From assembly GCF_018861755.1 (NCBI RefSeq), contig NZ_JAHLEF010000006.1, forward strand, positions 124,001 to 188,000: a stretch of DNA of 64,000 nucleotides, given 5' to 3'. Below are positions 44,723-55,592 of the stretch, piece after piece (the stretch's first letter is position 1; the number at the start of each line of letters is the position of its first letter). The DNA comes from Clostridium sp. CF012. Its GTDB lineage: Bacteria; Bacillota; Clostridia; Clostridiales; Clostridiaceae. The notes beneath the pieces were generated by a model that was not told where the DNA came from, searched no databases, and was given only the letters and a program-made list of their open reading frames with translations. The position numbers and the translations under genes are program-made.

Positions 44723-46405
44723 CTATACTTTTAGCGATTCAGCGGCTATAACATCCACATCCTGATCAAATGTAATGGAAATATTTTTTGTACTCTCCTT
44801 CATTAATGCTTCGCTAATTACCTCCGTAATATTACTCACAGGTATAATCAAAATGTTTTCAATATTTTTAAAGCTATCCTGCCAATTATCCCTAGGAATA
44901 ATAACCCTAGTAGCTCCCGCCTTTTTTGCAGCAGCAATCTTAGCACTGACACCACCTATAGGCTTTACACTACCATGAATTGATATCTCTCCTGTCATTG
45001 CAACCATATTATCAACTGGTATACCTTTTATTGCACTGTATATTGCAGTTGTTATGCTTATGCCAGCGGATGGTCCATCCACAGGTGATCCACCTGGGAA
45101 GTTTACATGAATGTCATAATCGTCACAATCTATATTAAAATATTTTTCCAGAACTGTAACCACGTTTTCTACTGAGGATCTGGCCGTACTTTTTCTCCTG
45201 AGCTTTTTATTTGTACTACTTATTTCTTCCTCCTCAATAATTCCTGTGATTTTAAGTATACCCTTTCGGAGCTTTATTTTTTTTGCAGAAGCTTCAATTT
45301 CCATTACAGCTCCCATATTAGCCCCATAAACTGCTAAACCATTTACATATCCAATTTGTGGTTTATCTGATATTCTAGACTCAAACCTTGGTGAATACTG
45401 CCCATTTTCTATAACCCATTCAATATCTTCAATACTTACTTCATTTCTCTCATCATTAATAGCAATTCCACAAGCTAGTTGAATTAAATTAACGGTGTCA
45501 CGGCCATTGCTAGAGTATTTACCTACAAGTTTTAATGCGTTTTCACAGATTTTAAGCCCAATTTTATTTATTGCGTTACTTGCAATTATCTGCAATTCTT
45601 CTGGAAGCAATTGTCTAAAAAATATTTCTACGCACCTTGACCTTATTGCCGGGGTTATTTCCTCTGGATTACGTGTAGTTGCTCCTATAAGCCTAAAATC
45701 AGCTGGAAGCCCTTCATCAAATACCTCTTTTATATAAAGTGGCGTATTAGGATCTTCTCCATTATAATAAGCACTATCTAAAAACACTTTTCTATCCTCT
45801 AAGACCTTAAGGAGTTTATTCATTTCTATAGGATGCAGCTCTCCAATTTCATCAATAAATAGAATCCCACCATGTGCTTTTGTAACTGCTCCTGGTTTTG
45901 GTTGAGGAACCCCAGCTGCTCCTAGTGGACCAGCTCCTTGATAGATAGGATCATGAACAGATCCAATAAGTGGGTCTGCTATACCCCTTTCATCAAATCT
46001 TACTGTGGTTGCATCTATTTCTATAAACTTAGAAGATTCATTAAATGGAGATCGCGCTCTTTTTTTAGCATCTTCCAGCACTAACCTAGCTGCTGCTGTT
46101 TTTCCAATCCCAGGTGGACCGTAAATTATTACATGTTGAGGATTCGGCCCGCATATTGCTGCTTGCAGGGCCTTAATTCCCTTTTCTTGTCCTATAACAT
46201 CTTCAAATCTTGCTGGTCTACTTTTCTCTGTAAGTGGTTCCGTAAGACTTATGCTTTTCATAATTCTTAATTTTTCCATTTCTTTTTTGCTATCCTTACC
46301 AACAGCCACCTTGCCACTTTGATGACTTTTTAATGCATTAAAAACATATATTCCAATTACTGCGGTAAAAAAAAGTTGTACTATCATGAGAAGTTGAATA
46401 GTCAT
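44723..46405 (-). CDS. lonB: ATP-dependent protease LonB
   Basis: LonB is the membrane-anchored Lon paralogue linked to forespore regulation in Bacillus. The protein is 560 residues. It starts with a hydrophobic segment (LLMIVQLFFTAVIGIYVF, about 5-22). The AAA+ domain has YGPPGIGKTAAAR near 95 and LFIDEIGELH, and the peptidase domain has Ser446 in VDGPSAG and Lys489 in VSAKIAA. There is no good ribosome binding site before the ATG at 46403-46405: the only AGGAGG lies about 31 bases upstream with a stop between. So the start is uncertain or translation is inefficient. It lies between clpX and lonA. Confidence 0.94.
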   Translation of the reverse strand: MTIQLLMIVQLFFTAVIGIYVFNALKSHQSGKVAVGKDSKKEMEKLRIMKSISLTEPLTEKSRPARFEDVIGQEKGIKALQAAICGPNPQHVIIYGPPGIGKTAAARLVLEDAKKRARSPFNESSKFIEIDATTVRFDERGIADPLIGSVHDPIYQGAGPLGAAGVPQPKPGAVTKAHGGILFIDEIGELHPIEMNKLLKVLEDRKVFLDSAYYNGEDPNTPLYIKEVFDEGLPADFRLIGATTRNPEEITPAIRSRCVEIFFRQLLPEELQIIASNAINKIGLKICENALKLVGKYSSNGRDTVNLIQLACGIAINDERNEVSIEDIEWVIENGQYSPRFESRISDKPQIGYVNGLAVYGANMGAVMEIEASAKKIKLRKGILKITGIIEEEEISSTNKKLRRKSTARSSVENVVTVLEKYFNIDCDDYDIHVNFPGGSPVDGPSAGISITTAIYSAIKGIPVDNMVAMTGEISIHGSVKPIGGVSAKIAAAKKAGATRVIIPRDNWQDSFKNIENILIIPVSNITEVISEALMKESTKNISITFDQDVDVIAAESLKV

Positions 46406-46565
46406 ATTATTTAAAGTTTAATATCAAGTATACTAAACTAATCCTCCTTTCACATATGATTTAACATGTTTTAGTAAATATTCTATCATCTGATATTATG
46501 CTCAAGTTGCACTTAATATATTCTTTATTTTCCATATAATTATATTATAATTTACCAAAAAATAA

Positions 46566-46597
46566 AAAAAAGACAGATATGTAATCCGTCTTTCTAA
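46566..46597 (-). terminator. Terminator after clpX
   Basis: AAAGACGGATTACATATCTGTCTTT on the minus strand forms a 9-bp stem with mismatch, then a run of T. It lies 20 bp after the clpX stop. Confidence 0.85.
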
Positions 46598-46615
46598 TAT
46601 ACTTTTAATTTTGCT

Positions 46616-47908
46616 TTATGCTGTTTCTATACCTTTTTTGCTTTTAATTTTTTTTGTTAACTTTAATTTTTCTCTTTTTCCATTTTCCGCTAAAACTAGT
46701 TGTGGGTTCCTGGTTTTAATAGTATCCTCATTAACTATTACTTTAGATACTTGTTCATTAGAAGGAATATCGAACATAATTTCCTTCATTGTATCCTCTA
46801 TAATAGATCTGAGTCCACGAGCTCCAGTTTTCCTCTTAATAGCTTCTTTGGCTATAGCTTTTAAGGCTAGTTCTTCAAATTCTAACTCTACGTTATCCAT
46901 CTCAAACAATTTCTTATATTGTTTTATAAGAGCATTTTTAGGTTCACTAAGAATTTTAACTAATGCCTCTTCATCTAGTGCTTCAAGAGTAACTACTATT
47001 GGAAGTCTACCTACAAACTCTGGAATTAAACCAAACTTTAGTAAATCTCCAGGCATTATAGATTTCAATAATTCGCCTACATTTTTTTCTTCTTTAGATT
47101 GTATTTCAGCCCCGAAACCAACGGAGGTAGTTCTAGTTCTTTTTTCTATGATTTTATCAAGTCCGTCAAAGGCTCCTCCACAGATAAATAAAATGTTTGC
47201 TGTGTTTATCTGAATAAACTCTTGATGAGGGTGCTTCCTTCCGCCTTGTGGTGGTACTGATGCTGTAGTACCTTCTAATATTTTAAGTAATGCTTGTTGA
47301 ACACCTTCTCCAGATACGTCTCTAGTTATAGAAGGATTTTCTGATTTTCTAGCAATTTTATCTATCTCATCTATATATATAATACCTTTTTCTGCTTTTT
47401 CTACATCATAGTCAGCATTTTGTATTAATTTAAGCAAGATGTTTTCTACATCTTCCCCTACATACCCTGCTTCAGTAAGTGTAGTTGCATCTGCTATAGC
47501 AAAGGGTACATTCAAATATTTAGCCAAGGTTTGAGCTAGTAGTGTTTTGCCACAGCCTGTAGGCCCAAGTAGTAATATATTACTTTTCTGAAGTTCAACA
47601 TCACTTTCATTAACATTTGAATTTATTCTTTTGTAATGATTATATACTGCAACAGCCAAGGATTTCTTAGCGGTATCTTGACCAACTACGTAATCATCTA
47701 TATATTTTTTTATTTCTGCAGGTTTTGGTAGTGTCCCTAAGTCTAGTTCCACATCTCCCTGAAATTCATCTACAATTATTTCAGAACATAATTCTATACA
47801 CTCATCACAAATATATACTCCCGGTCCTGCAATTAATCTTCTAACTTGGTCTTGGGTTTTACCACAGAAAGAACATTTAAGTTGTTTTTTTTCATCAAAC
47901 TTTGTCAT
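46616..47908 (-). CDS. clpX: ATP-dependent Clp protease ATP-binding subunit ClpX
   Basis: ClpX unfolds tagged proteins and feeds them to ClpP. The protein is 430 residues. The N-terminal zinc domain has Cys12, Cys15, Cys34 and Cys37. Walker A is LGPTGCGKT around 114-122, Walker B is IIYIDEID, and the ClpP-binding loop reads VGFGA, the family's IGFGA with one change. Sensor 2 GARGLR is present near 370. The ATG follows AAAGAGGTG. It is 33 bp after clpP, so clpP and clpX are co-transcribed. Confidence 0.97.
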   Translation of the reverse strand: MTKFDEKKQLKCSFCGKTQDQVRRLIAGPGVYICDECIELCSEIIVDEFQGDVELDLGTLPKPAEIKKYIDDYVVGQDTAKKSLAVAVYNHYKRINSNVNESDVELQKSNILLLGPTGCGKTLLAQTLAKYLNVPFAIADATTLTEAGYVGEDVENILLKLIQNADYDVEKAEKGIIYIDEIDKIARKSENPSITRDVSGEGVQQALLKILEGTTASVPPQGGRKHPHQEFIQINTANILFICGGAFDGLDKIIEKRTRTTSVGFGAEIQSKEEKNVGELLKSIMPGDLLKFGLIPEFVGRLPIVVTLEALDEEALVKILSEPKNALIKQYKKLFEMDNVELEFEELALKAIAKEAIKRKTGARGLRSIIEDTMKEIMFDIPSNEQVSKVIVNEDTIKTRNPQLVLAENGKREKLKLTKKIKSKKGIETA

Positions 47909-47941
47909 ATTTTCACCTCTTTAACCTAATTTCGTTTAATT

Positions 47942-48526
47942 TTATTTCTTTTTACTTATAACTTCATCTATTAATCCATACTCCATAGCCTCTTGAGCGC
48001 TCATGAAATAATCTCTTTCAACATCATGTTGAATTTTCTCTATTGATTGGCCAGTTCTTTCACACAATATCTTATTTAATGTATCTTTAGTTCTCATAAT
48101 TCGTTTTGCATGGATATCAATATCCGTTGCTTGACCTTGGAATCCACCTAAAGGCTGGTGTATTAAAATTTCACTATTAGGTAATGCAAATCTTTTACCC
48201 TTTTCTCCTGCTGCCAGTAGGAATGCTCCCATAGATGCTGCCATACCAGTGCATATAGTTGAAACCTGTGGTTTTATATATTGCATTGTGTCAAAAATAG
48301 CCATTCCCGCTGTAATTGATCCACCCGGACTATTTATATATAAATAAATATCTTTATCGGGGTCTTCTGACTCCAAATACAATAATTGAGCAACAACTAA
48401 ACTAGCAGTAGTATCATTTACTTCTTCTCCTAGAAAAATTATTCTTTCTTTTAATAATCTTGAATAAATATCATAGGATCTTTCTCCCCTATTTGTTTGT
48501 TCAACAACCATTGGCACCAAACTCAT
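47942..48526 (-). CDS. clpP: ATP-dependent Clp protease proteolytic subunit
   Basis: ClpP forms the 14-subunit proteolytic chamber. The protein is 194 residues. The catalytic triad is Ser98 in GMAASMGAF, His123 in LIHQPLGG and Asp172 in VERDYFMSA. The N-terminal [20 protein letters not shown] is conserved. The ATG follows GAGGAGGG. It lies between tig and clpX with a strong hairpin in the tig-clpP gap. Confidence 0.98.
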   Translation of the reverse strand: MSLVPMVVEQTNRGERSYDIYSRLLKERIIFLGEEVNDTTASLVVAQLLYLESEDPDKDIYLYINSPGGSITAGMAIFDTMQYIKPQVSTICTGMAASMGAFLLAAGEKGKRFALPNSEILIHQPLGGFQGQATDIDIHAKRIMRTKDTLNKILCERTGQSIEKIQHDVERDYFMSAQEAMEYGLIDEVISKKK

Positions 48527-48630
48527 ATAATTCCCTCCTCTTGTCTTTTAATAGAACTACTTCGAAAGGTAATCCACTTGTAATTCTATCCTAAATAATT
48601 GATTTTTAACCATATTATTTTATCCTATAT

Positions 48631-48674
48631 TTAAAATTAATTGCCAGAAAAATATCTGGCAATTAATTTTAAAG
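48631..48674 (-). terminator. Strong hairpin between tig and clpP
   Basis: TTTAAAATTAATTGCCAGA pairs fully with its complement across a 5-base loop, giving an 18-bp stem just after the tig stop. The T-tract is short, so some read-through into clpP is likely. Confidence 0.8.
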
Positions 48675-48678
48675 TACT

Positions 48679-49971
48679 TTATGCAATAACTTTAGCGCTA
48701 TCAACTAACATTTTTATTACTTTTTCATTTACAACATCAATTTTCAGATAATCTTTTTGTGCTTTTAAAATTAAATCTGCTGTTTTTTCTATGTCTTTTT
48801 CTCCGTATTGCTTAGCAACTTCTTTAGCTTTTGCAAGCAATTCTTCCTCAGTTGCTTCAACTTTTTCTACTTTTGCTATTTCTGTTATTATTAAATCTGT
48901 TTTAACTCTCTTTTCAGCTGCTTCTTGCATGAATTCTCTAACTTTTTCTTCTGTGTTATTAGTATACTGATAATATTGTTCAAGATCTAAACCTTGATAT
49001 TTCAATTTCATTTCTAAATCTTTGAGCATAACATCAGTTTCTCTTTTTATCATAACTTCTGGAATGTCCATTGGAACATTAGAACAAACTGCATCTATTA
49101 CAGCTTCTTCAAATTCTTTCACTTCTCTATCTTTACTTGATTTTTCAAGATTTGTTTTAATGTCATTTCTTAGTTCTTCTAAAGTATCAAATTCTGATAC
49201 TTCTTTAGCAAATTCATCATCAATAGCTGGTAATTCTTTTTCCTTCATGCTTTTAATAGTTACATTAAAAGTTGCAAGTTTTCCATTTAAGTCTTCTCTT
49301 CCATAAGTCTCTGGAAAATTAACTTTAACTTCTTTAATTTCTCCTGCTTTGAGACCCACTAATTGTTCTTCAAAAGTATCAATAAACGATCCTGAACCTA
49401 TTTCAAGTTCAAAGTCTTTTCCTTCTCCACCTTCAAAAGCTGCCTCATCAATAAATCCTTTAAAGTCTATAACAGCTATATTGCCCATTGCAACTTCGCC
49501 ATCAATCTTCTCTTCAATTCTAGCATTTTTTTCTTGCATACCTTTTAGTTGGTTTTCAATTTCATCATCTGTTACATTATATTCAGTTTTCTTAGCTTCA
49601 AGTCCTTTGTATTCTCCCAATATAACTTCTGGAGTTACTGCTACAGATGCAGTATATACAAAATCTTTTCCTTCGCCTATTTCAATAATATCAATTTTAG
49701 GATAATCCAATGGATTGATATCATACTCTTTTAAAGCCTCTGGATATGTATCATCACAACAGAAATTTATAGCATCTTCAAAGAAAACACCTTCACCATA
49801 CATTTTCTTTATTATAGACATTGGTGCTTTACCTTTTCTGAATCCAGGTATGTTTATAGTTTTCGAGTTTTTTGCAGAAGATTTTTTCAAAGATTCATTA
49901 AATCTTTTTGCCTCTACTGTTATTTCTAATTTAACAATATTTTTTTCTAATTTTTCCATTTTAACTATCAT
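48679..49971 (-). CDS. tig: Trigger factor, ribosome-associated chaperone/prolyl isomerase
   Basis: Trigger factor binds nascent chains at the ribosome exit. The protein is 430 residues from the ATG at 49969-49971, which follows AGGAGGAGTAAT; a longer frame to 49995 lacks a site. The ribosome-binding loop [17 protein letters not shown] lies around residues 44-60. The FKBP domain begins near 155 ([19 protein letters not shown]), and a helical C-terminal domain with many charged residues follows. It heads the tig-clpP-clpX-lonB-lonA-engB block, the standard clostridial order. Confidence 0.97.
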   Translation of the reverse strand: MIVKMEKLEKNIVKLEITVEAKRFNESLKKSSAKNSKTINIPGFRKGKAPMSIIKKMYGEGVFFEDAINFCCDDTYPEALKEYDINPLDYPKIDIIEIGEGKDFVYTASVAVTPEVILGEYKGLEAKKTEYNVTDDEIENQLKGMQEKNARIEEKIDGEVAMGNIAVIDFKGFIDEAAFEGGEGKDFELEIGSGSFIDTFEEQLVGLKAGEIKEVKVNFPETYGREDLNGKLATFNVTIKSMKEKELPAIDDEFAKEVSEFDTLEELRNDIKTNLEKSSKDREVKEFEEAVIDAVCSNVPMDIPEVMIKRETDVMLKDLEMKLKYQGLDLEQYYQYTNNTEEKVREFMQEAAEKRVKTDLIITEIAKVEKVEATEEELLAKAKEVAKQYGEKDIEKTADLILKAQKDYLKIDVVNEKVIKMLVDSAKVIA

Positions 49972-50223
49972 TATATTACTCCTCCTAATCACCACAAATG
50001 CTTGTTAACCTTAACATTATAACATAACTTTTAAGCTATTTACAAATATTATTAAGCATCTATACTTATATAGTCTAATAGTACTGATTATAACCAAACT
50101 ATTTGTAATTTACAACATAATTTTAGTAATGTTTATAATCTTTTAGTATTTCCTAATACATATTATTACATATATTGTATGTTATGTATTTAAAAGTGTT
50201 ACACCTATAATAGTTGTTTTGTG

Positions 50224-51018
50224 TTACTCAATATCTTTAAAGATTTCACAAACAAAATTCTTTGCCTTTGTTAGCTCCTCATAATTTGAGTAATTATCGC
50301 TATATACCTCAATAATCCCTTTTCCTGTATATCCTACACTTCTAAGCTTACTTACTATTTCTTTATAGTTCAAATTTCCTTTTCCTGGCAAAAGACAAAA
50401 TGAATTTTCATCTCTATCATTAATATGAAGATTTACTATATTATTACCCATAAGATCAATATACTTTTCTATTGGAACGTTAGCTCTGCACGCTTGTTTT
50501 AAATCCAAAGTAAAATATATTGGATATTTACATTCTTCAGCTAAAAACGTTAAAAAATTTAAATCAGAAGACATGGCCCAAGATACATTTTCCTGTGCTA
50601 ATTTAATGCCTGACTCCATAGCAATATAGGAAAGTTCATTATATATATCTATAATAAATTTACGATCCAGTTCATTAAAATTTGTGTAACGCATACCGTG
50701 AAATGTATAGCAACTAGCTCCTAATAGCTTCGCTGCCCTGCAAACACTTTGGAACTGTTTTAACGCATCCACTCTTCGTCTATTGTATTTATCGAAAAGA
50801 TATGGTTCAAAAGAACTTGAAAATGCATGAACAGAGTTTATGTTAAATTCATAGCGTTCTTTTTTTTCTAAAAGTATCTTTATAAATTCTTCCTCATACT
50901 CACTTACTGTATTTAAAAATATTTCACCATGATTAAATCCTAACTCTTTCATCTTTGCTATACTGTTTTCTGTGTGTAAATCAGGATAAAAACACGCCGA
51001 AGATAGTCCTACATCCAT
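50224..51018 (-). CDS. Sugar phosphate isomerase/epimerase-type TIM-barrel protein
   Basis: A 264-residue protein of the AP-endonuclease-2 superfamily (xylose isomerase-like TIM barrel). It shows MKELGFNHGEIFL early, the strand ends with HGMRYTN, ESGIKLAQENVSW (Glu ligand), YFTLDLKQA, NLHINDRD with paired His and Asp, and GKGNLNYKEIVSKL followed by IIEVYSDN (Glu). This set of metal ligands is typical of sugar epimerases and isomerases and of endonuclease IV. Length and context do not give a substrate. The ATG follows AAAAGAGG. It is 16 bp after the anchored protein gene at 51035-51889, so the two are co-transcribed. Confidence 0.85.
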   Translation of the reverse strand: MDVGLSSACFYPDLHTENSIAKMKELGFNHGEIFLNTVSEYEEEFIKILLEKKERYEFNINSVHAFSSSFEPYLFDKYNRRRVDALKQFQSVCRAAKLLGASCYTFHGMRYTNFNELDRKFIIDIYNELSYIAMESGIKLAQENVSWAMSSDLNFLTFLAEECKYPIYFTLDLKQACRANVPIEKYIDLMGNNIVNLHINDRDENSFCLLPGKGNLNYKEIVSKLRSVGYTGKGIIEVYSDNYSNYEELTKAKNFVCEIFKDIE

Positions 51019-51034
51019 ATTTAAACCTCTTTTC

Positions 51035-51889
51035 CTATTCTATTACTTCCCCAGTAGAAGTTACAAACGCTTCTTTGCCATCTATAAGTGTGGCAAGCCC
51101 CTTAGAAGTAATATTTTTAAAAGTGATATTCTTCCCAGATGCTGGTCTTACCTGCATATGAACATTACTTTTTAAATTAACCTTCCATATATATTGCACT
51201 CCTTTATCATTTATCCACGGTAATGAACTTACGTATGCAATATTATCTTCATCAATGAACTTCGGCGTAACTGACCAAAGGTAGGTTTTATGACTTTTAA
51301 GTATTCCTTCCTTTGAAAACATTTGACCTTTGCTAGACTCATATGCTTTTTTTGTAATGTCTTTACTGACTTTGTTTACATCAACGTATACCAGATCCTG
51401 ATTGATTGTGCTTTGTATAACCATTGATTTCTTACTTGGACTTATATCATATGATATATTTTTATCATCTGTTACACCTTTTATAGTTTTCTCTGCTGCC
51501 ACAACATTTAAATCAACACTGATTTTTTGCCCATCAGATAGAGAAACAACAAATATTTCATTTTTCAAAGCCGCTTCTAGTGCCGCTTTTTCTTTTAAAG
51601 CAACTTCTGCTTCTTTAATTTTAGTCTTTTCAGCATCTGATTGTGTTTTAACAACTTGTGATGTTTTTTCCGCTTTTACTGTGCTACTTTGTTTATCTTT
51701 TGATTTATTTAATAGGATGCTATTTATACCCTTTTTCATACTTATTCCACTATTTTTTAATGCATTAAAATCTGTAATCAAAAATATAGTTAACCCTATT
51801 ATAGGGGCAATAATCAATAATGCTATTTTCCTTTTTCTTTTTTTAGTTTCTTTCCTATAATCCTTGCTAAACATGCTAGGTTTCCTCAT
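51035..51889 (-). CDS. Membrane-anchored extracytoplasmic protein, function unknown
   Basis: A 284-residue protein. A very basic N-terminus (SKDYRKETKKRKRK) leads to one hydrophobic segment at about 22-42 (ALLIIAPIIGLTIFLIT). A Lys/Ala/Glu-rich, coiled-coil-like stretch occupies residues 70-105. A beta-rich domain follows with patterns such as SYDISPSKKSMVIQ and YLWSVTPKFIDEDNIAYVSS, which resemble propeller blades and the protein at 32126-33154. No catalytic motif is seen. The ATG follows GGAGGGTTAAA. It is 16 bp before the TIM-barrel gene. Confidence 0.7.
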   Translation of the reverse strand: MRKPSMFSKDYRKETKKRKRKIALLIIAPIIGLTIFLITDFNALKNSGISMKKGINSILLNKSKDKQSSTVKAEKTSQVVKTQSDAEKTKIKEAEVALKEKAALEAALKNEIFVVSLSDGQKISVDLNVVAAEKTIKGVTDDKNISYDISPSKKSMVIQSTINQDLVYVDVNKVSKDITKKAYESSKGQMFSKEGILKSHKTYLWSVTPKFIDEDNIAYVSSLPWINDKGVQYIWKVNLKSNVHMQVRPASGKNITFKNITSKGLATLIDGKEAFVTSTGEVIE

Positions 51890-52359
51890 ATTTTAACCCT
51901 CCATTATATTGATCTATTACTTATTATAGCGCATTATATATGAAAATAATATTAATTTTTCAAGATTCCTCATGTCCTTCTCTAACAGATAACTTTCTTA
52001 CAAATGCTAATGCAAGCCCTACATTGAAATCAAAGTCACATAAATTATTATAGTTTTAAATAAATAACATATACCCCTATTTAAATAACATCGTATTCCG
52101 TTGTTTCGTTTTAATATTTATCTGTTTCATTATTTATTTTTATTCAGGCTCGCTAACGAACCCTTATATTTCAACGCTTTATAAATTATCTAAATATTCT
52201 TAATATTACAACTTTTATATTCGCCCTTGAACTGTTTCAATATTAATATTACAATATATTATGTTGACATATTATATTTTAAATAATTGTTATTACCAAT
52301 ATATTTCACCCATTTAATTTTATAATATATAAAATTAATGTATTATAAGGAGGAAAAAA
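51890..52359 (+). other. Leader and probable promoter region of pflB
   Basis: This 470-bp gap has no gene. TTGACA at 52264-52269 with TGTTAT 18 bp further on (52288-52293) is the best promoter match, about 70 bp before the pflB start. Nearby AAATAATTGTTATT faintly resembles a Rex-type operator (TTGTTAAxxxxTTAACAA), too weak to call. The AAGGAGG ribosome binding site is at about 52348. Confidence 0.5.
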
Positions 52360-54588
52360 ATGTTTAAACAATGGAACGGTTTTAAAGGCGAGCAATGGAA
52401 AGATGGAATTGATGTAAGTGACTTTATTCAAAAGAATTATACCTTATATGAAGGTGACGATAGTTTCTTAGTAGGAAAAACGGATAAAACTAATGTGGTT
52501 TGGGATAAAGCTAATTCACTTATTATAGAAGAAATAAAAAAAGGTATTATAGATGTAGAAACTAATGAAATTTCAGGAATAGATAATTTCGCACCTGGAT
52601 ATATAGATAAAGAAAATGAAGTAATCGTTGGATTACAAACAGATGCTCCATTAAAAAGAATAGTAAATCCATTTGGTGGTTTTAGAATGGTAGAACAATC
52701 ACTAGAAGCATATGGTTATAAATTAAACAAAGACATAGAAGAATACTTCCCTAAGTATAGAAAAACTCATAACGAAGGAGTTTTTGATGCCTACACTGAT
52801 GCTACAAAAGTTGCAAGAAATGTTGGACTCCTAACTGGTCTTCCAGATGCATATGGTCGCGGACGTGTTATAGGAGACTATAGAAGAATAGCTCTTTATG
52901 GCTTGGATTTCTTAATTGATCAGAAGAAAAGTGATTTAAATGAATTCACAGGACATGCCTCTGATGATTTAATAAGACATAGAGAAGAAATAAGCATGCA
53001 AATAAGGGCACTTACTCAAATAAAGAGCATGGCTTTAAAATACGGTATTGATATTTCAAAACCAGCTAGCAGCGCATGTGAAGCTGTACAAGCAGTTTAT
53101 ATGGGATATCTTGCAGGAATAAAAGAAAACAATGGCGCTGCAATGTCACTTGGAAGAACTACTACTTTCTTAGACATTTATTTTGAAAGAGATTTAGCAG
53201 CAGGGATAATCACTGAAGATGGTGCACAAGAAATTATTGATCAGTTCGTAATTAAACTTAGAATGGCAAGACATCTTAGAACTCCTGAATACAATGACTT
53301 ATTTGGTGGAGATCCAAATTGGGTAACAGAATCAATCGGTGGTGTAGCACTTAACGGCACCCCAATGGTAACAAAGAATTCCTTTAGATTCCTTCATACA
53401 TTAACAAATTTAGGATCAGCACCAGAACCAAATATGACTGTGCTTTGGTCAGAAAAATTACCAGAATCCTTTAAAAAGTACTGCGCTAAAATGTCCATTG
53501 AAACTGACGCTCTTCAATATGAAAATGATGACATAATGAGACCCATCTACGGAGACGATTATGGCATAGCTTGTTGTGTATCTGCTATGGAAATCGGTAA
53601 GAGAATGCAGTTCTTTGGTGCAAGAGCTAACCTTGCAAAATCATTGTTATTAGCACTTAACGGTGGAATCGATGAATTAAAAGGAAAACTTGTAATACCT
53701 GGAATTGAAAAGATAACTGATGAGATTCTTGACTATAAAACAGTTAAAAAAATGTATTCAAAGGTTTTAGCATACGTTGCTGAAATGTATGTAAATACAA
53801 TGAACACTATACATTATATGCATGATAAGTATGCTTATGAAGCAGGACAACTTGCCCTTCATGATACTGATCTTAAATACTTCATGGCCTTTGGCGTAGC
53901 AGGACTTTCAGTTGCAGCTGATTCCTTAAGTGCTATAAAATATGCTAAAGTATCTCCAATAAGAAATGAAAAGGGCATAACCATTGACTTTAAAATAGAG
54001 GGAGATTTCCCTAAATACGGAAATGATGATAATAGAGTTGATGATTTAGCTGTTGAGCTTATTAAAGAATTCAGTGATGCTCTTAAGCTACACCCAGCTT
54101 ATAAGAACGCCGAACATACCTTGTCAGCACTTACTATTACCTCTAATGTAGTTTATGGTAAAAAAACAGGTTCAACTCCAGATGGAAGAAAACAAGGAAT
54201 AGCACTTGCTCCGGGAGCAAACCCAACTCAAGGCCACGATGAAAATGGGGCACTGGCATCATTAAATTCAGTTGCTAAAATTCCTTATAGAAATTATTGC
54301 CAAGATGGAGTTTCAAATACTTTTTCAATAGTACCAGCTGCACTTGGAATAGATGAAGCTACAAGAATTAATAATCTAGTGTTCCTTTTAGATGGATATT
54401 TTTCACAAAGTGCACACCATTTAAATGTAAATGTATTAAATAGAGAAGTTTTAATTGACGCTATGGAGAATCCCGACAAATATCCAACACTAACAATAAG
54501 AGTATCAGGCTATGCCGTTCATTTCAATAGATTATCAAAAGAACAGCAGTTAGAAGTTATTAGCCGAACTTTCCACAAAAAAATATAA
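52360..54588 (+). CDS. pflB: Formate C-acetyltransferase (pyruvate formate-lyase)
   Basis: PflB turns pyruvate and CoA into acetyl-CoA and formate by a glycyl radical. The protein is 742 residues, the usual size. The two adjacent active-site cysteines lie in [12 protein letters not shown] near residue 408. The radical glycine is Gly717 in [10 protein letters not shown], 25 residues from the end. ATG follows AAGGAGG. The activating enzyme gene pflA is about 200 bp downstream on the same strand. The pair fits mixed-acid fermentation, and in clostridia it also supplies formate for one-carbon reactions. Confidence 0.98.
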   Translation: MFKQWNGFKGEQWKDGIDVSDFIQKNYTLYEGDDSFLVGKTDKTNVVWDKANSLIIEEIKKGIIDVETNEISGIDNFAPGYIDKENEVIVGLQTDAPLKRIVNPFGGFRMVEQSLEAYGYKLNKDIEEYFPKYRKTHNEGVFDAYTDATKVARNVGLLTGLPDAYGRGRVIGDYRRIALYGLDFLIDQKKSDLNEFTGHASDDLIRHREEISMQIRALTQIKSMALKYGIDISKPASSACEAVQAVYMGYLAGIKENNGAAMSLGRTTTFLDIYFERDLAAGIITEDGAQEIIDQFVIKLRMARHLRTPEYNDLFGGDPNWVTESIGGVALNGTPMVTKNSFRFLHTLTNLGSAPEPNMTVLWSEKLPESFKKYCAKMSIETDALQYENDDIMRPIYGDDYGIACCVSAMEIGKRMQFFGARANLAKSLLLALNGGIDELKGKLVIPGIEKITDEILDYKTVKKMYSKVLAYVAEMYVNTMNTIHYMHDKYAYEAGQLALHDTDLKYFMAFGVAGLSVAADSLSAIKYAKVSPIRNEKGITIDFKIEGDFPKYGNDDNRVDDLAVELIKEFSDALKLHPAYKNAEHTLSALTITSNVVYGKKTGSTPDGRKQGIALAPGANPTQGHDENGALASLNSVAKIPYRNYCQDGVSNTFSIVPAALGIDEATRINNLVFLLDGYFSQSAHHLNVNVLNREVLIDAMENPDKYPTLTIRVSGYAVHFNRLSKEQQLEVISRTFHKKI

Positions 54589-54618
54589 TTAGCTTATAGT
54601 TTGATAATTCAAGTTTTA

Positions 54619-54662
54619 TATAATTGAGAGGTGCTTATTCTTATAAGCGCTTCTCAATTATA
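54619..54662 (+). terminator. Hairpin after pflB, next to an ATTCTTA repeat
   Basis: TATAATTGAGAGGTGCTTA and TATAAGCGCTTCTCAATTATA form a stem of about 18 bp with a bulge. It is followed by four to five tandem copies of ATTCTTA (about 54663-54700). It may partially separate pflB from pflA expression. Confidence 0.78.
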
Positions 54663-54797
54663 TAATTCTTAATTCTTAATTCTTAATTCTTTCATTTTAT
54701 ATTAAAGCAAAAATATTCTTAATTTTTGTTTCAATATGAAATGAAGAAAGATTAGTCTTCCTATTATTTTTTCATACCAATGCAAGGAGGAATATAT

Positions 54798-55547
54798 ATG
54801 ATAAAAGGTAAAATACATTCTATAGAAACTATGGGCCTAGTTGATGGGCCTGGAATAAGAGTAGTGGTTTTTTTTCAAGGTTGCAAATTAAGATGTGCCT
54901 ATTGCCATAACCCAGATACCTGGTGTCTCAGTGGCGGTACGGAAATGACACCAGAAGAAATTGTTCAAAAGATTGTTAGATTCAAACCCTATTTTGATCG
55001 CTCTTCCGGTGGAGTTACTTTTTCCGGTGGCGACCCATTAATTCAACCACAATTTCTACTTCAGTGTTTAAAATTATGTAAACTAAATGGCATTCATACT
55101 GCCATAGATACCTCAGGTTTTGGAAATGGTGACTATTCTGAGATATTAGAATATACAGATTTAGTGCTTTTAGATATAAAACATACCTCCAGTATTGGTT
55201 ATGTTAACTTAACCGGTAGAGATGCAGTCGATGTTAATTTATTCTTACAAGCTTTAAGAAAATCAAAATCTAGGGTTTGGGTAAGACACGTTGTTGTACC
55301 AGGAATTACAGACTCTGTGGAACATATAACTAAACTCTCTAAAATAATTAGTGAAGAAGTTCCAAATGTAGATAAAGTCGAACTTCTCCCCTATCATGAT
55401 CTAGGAGTAAGTAAATATGAAGCTCTAGGTATCCCTTATAAGTTAAAAGATGTGCATCCCATGGATAGTGAGAAACTTAAAGAACTTCAGCTGTTAATAG
55501 ATAATTTACTAACGACTAATAAAAAATCAAAATCACAAATAGCATAG
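54798..55547 (+). CDS. pflA: Pyruvate formate-lyase activating enzyme (radical SAM)
   Basis: PflA uses S-adenosylmethionine and a [4Fe-4S] cluster to create the glycyl radical on PflB. The protein is 249 residues. The radical SAM motif CxxxCxxC is in FQGCKLRCAYCHNPDTW at Cys29, Cys33 and Cys36. SSGGVTFSGGDPLIQ around 68-82 is the GGE-like region. The ATG at 54798-54800 follows AAGGAGGAATATA; the frame can be extended back to 54780 without a site. A bidirectional terminator follows. Confidence 0.97.
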   Translation: MIKGKIHSIETMGLVDGPGIRVVVFFQGCKLRCAYCHNPDTWCLSGGTEMTPEEIVQKIVRFKPYFDRSSGGVTFSGGDPLIQPQFLLQCLKLCKLNGIHTAIDTSGFGNGDYSEILEYTDLVLLDIKHTSSIGYVNLTGRDAVDVNLFLQALRKSKSRVWVRHVVVPGITDSVEHITKLSKIISEEVPNVDKVELLPYHDLGVSKYEALGIPYKLKDVHPMDSEKLKELQLLIDNLLTTNKKSKSQIA

Positions 55548-55592
55548 CAAAAGCAGAAGGTTAATATTACCTTCTGCTTTTGATTTTTTTAA
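55548..55592. terminator. Bidirectional terminator between pflA and the converging gene
   Basis: CAAAAGCAGAAGG and CCTTCTGCTTTTG form a 13-bp stem, with T-runs on plus. It lies between converging pflA and the unknown gene at 55589-56098, overlapping the latter's stop. Confidence 0.9.

Noticed and set aside
52264-52300. Rex-type operator before pflB
   Set aside because: Only a weak half-site resemblance in AT-rich sequence; a promoter is possible but the operator cannot be supported.
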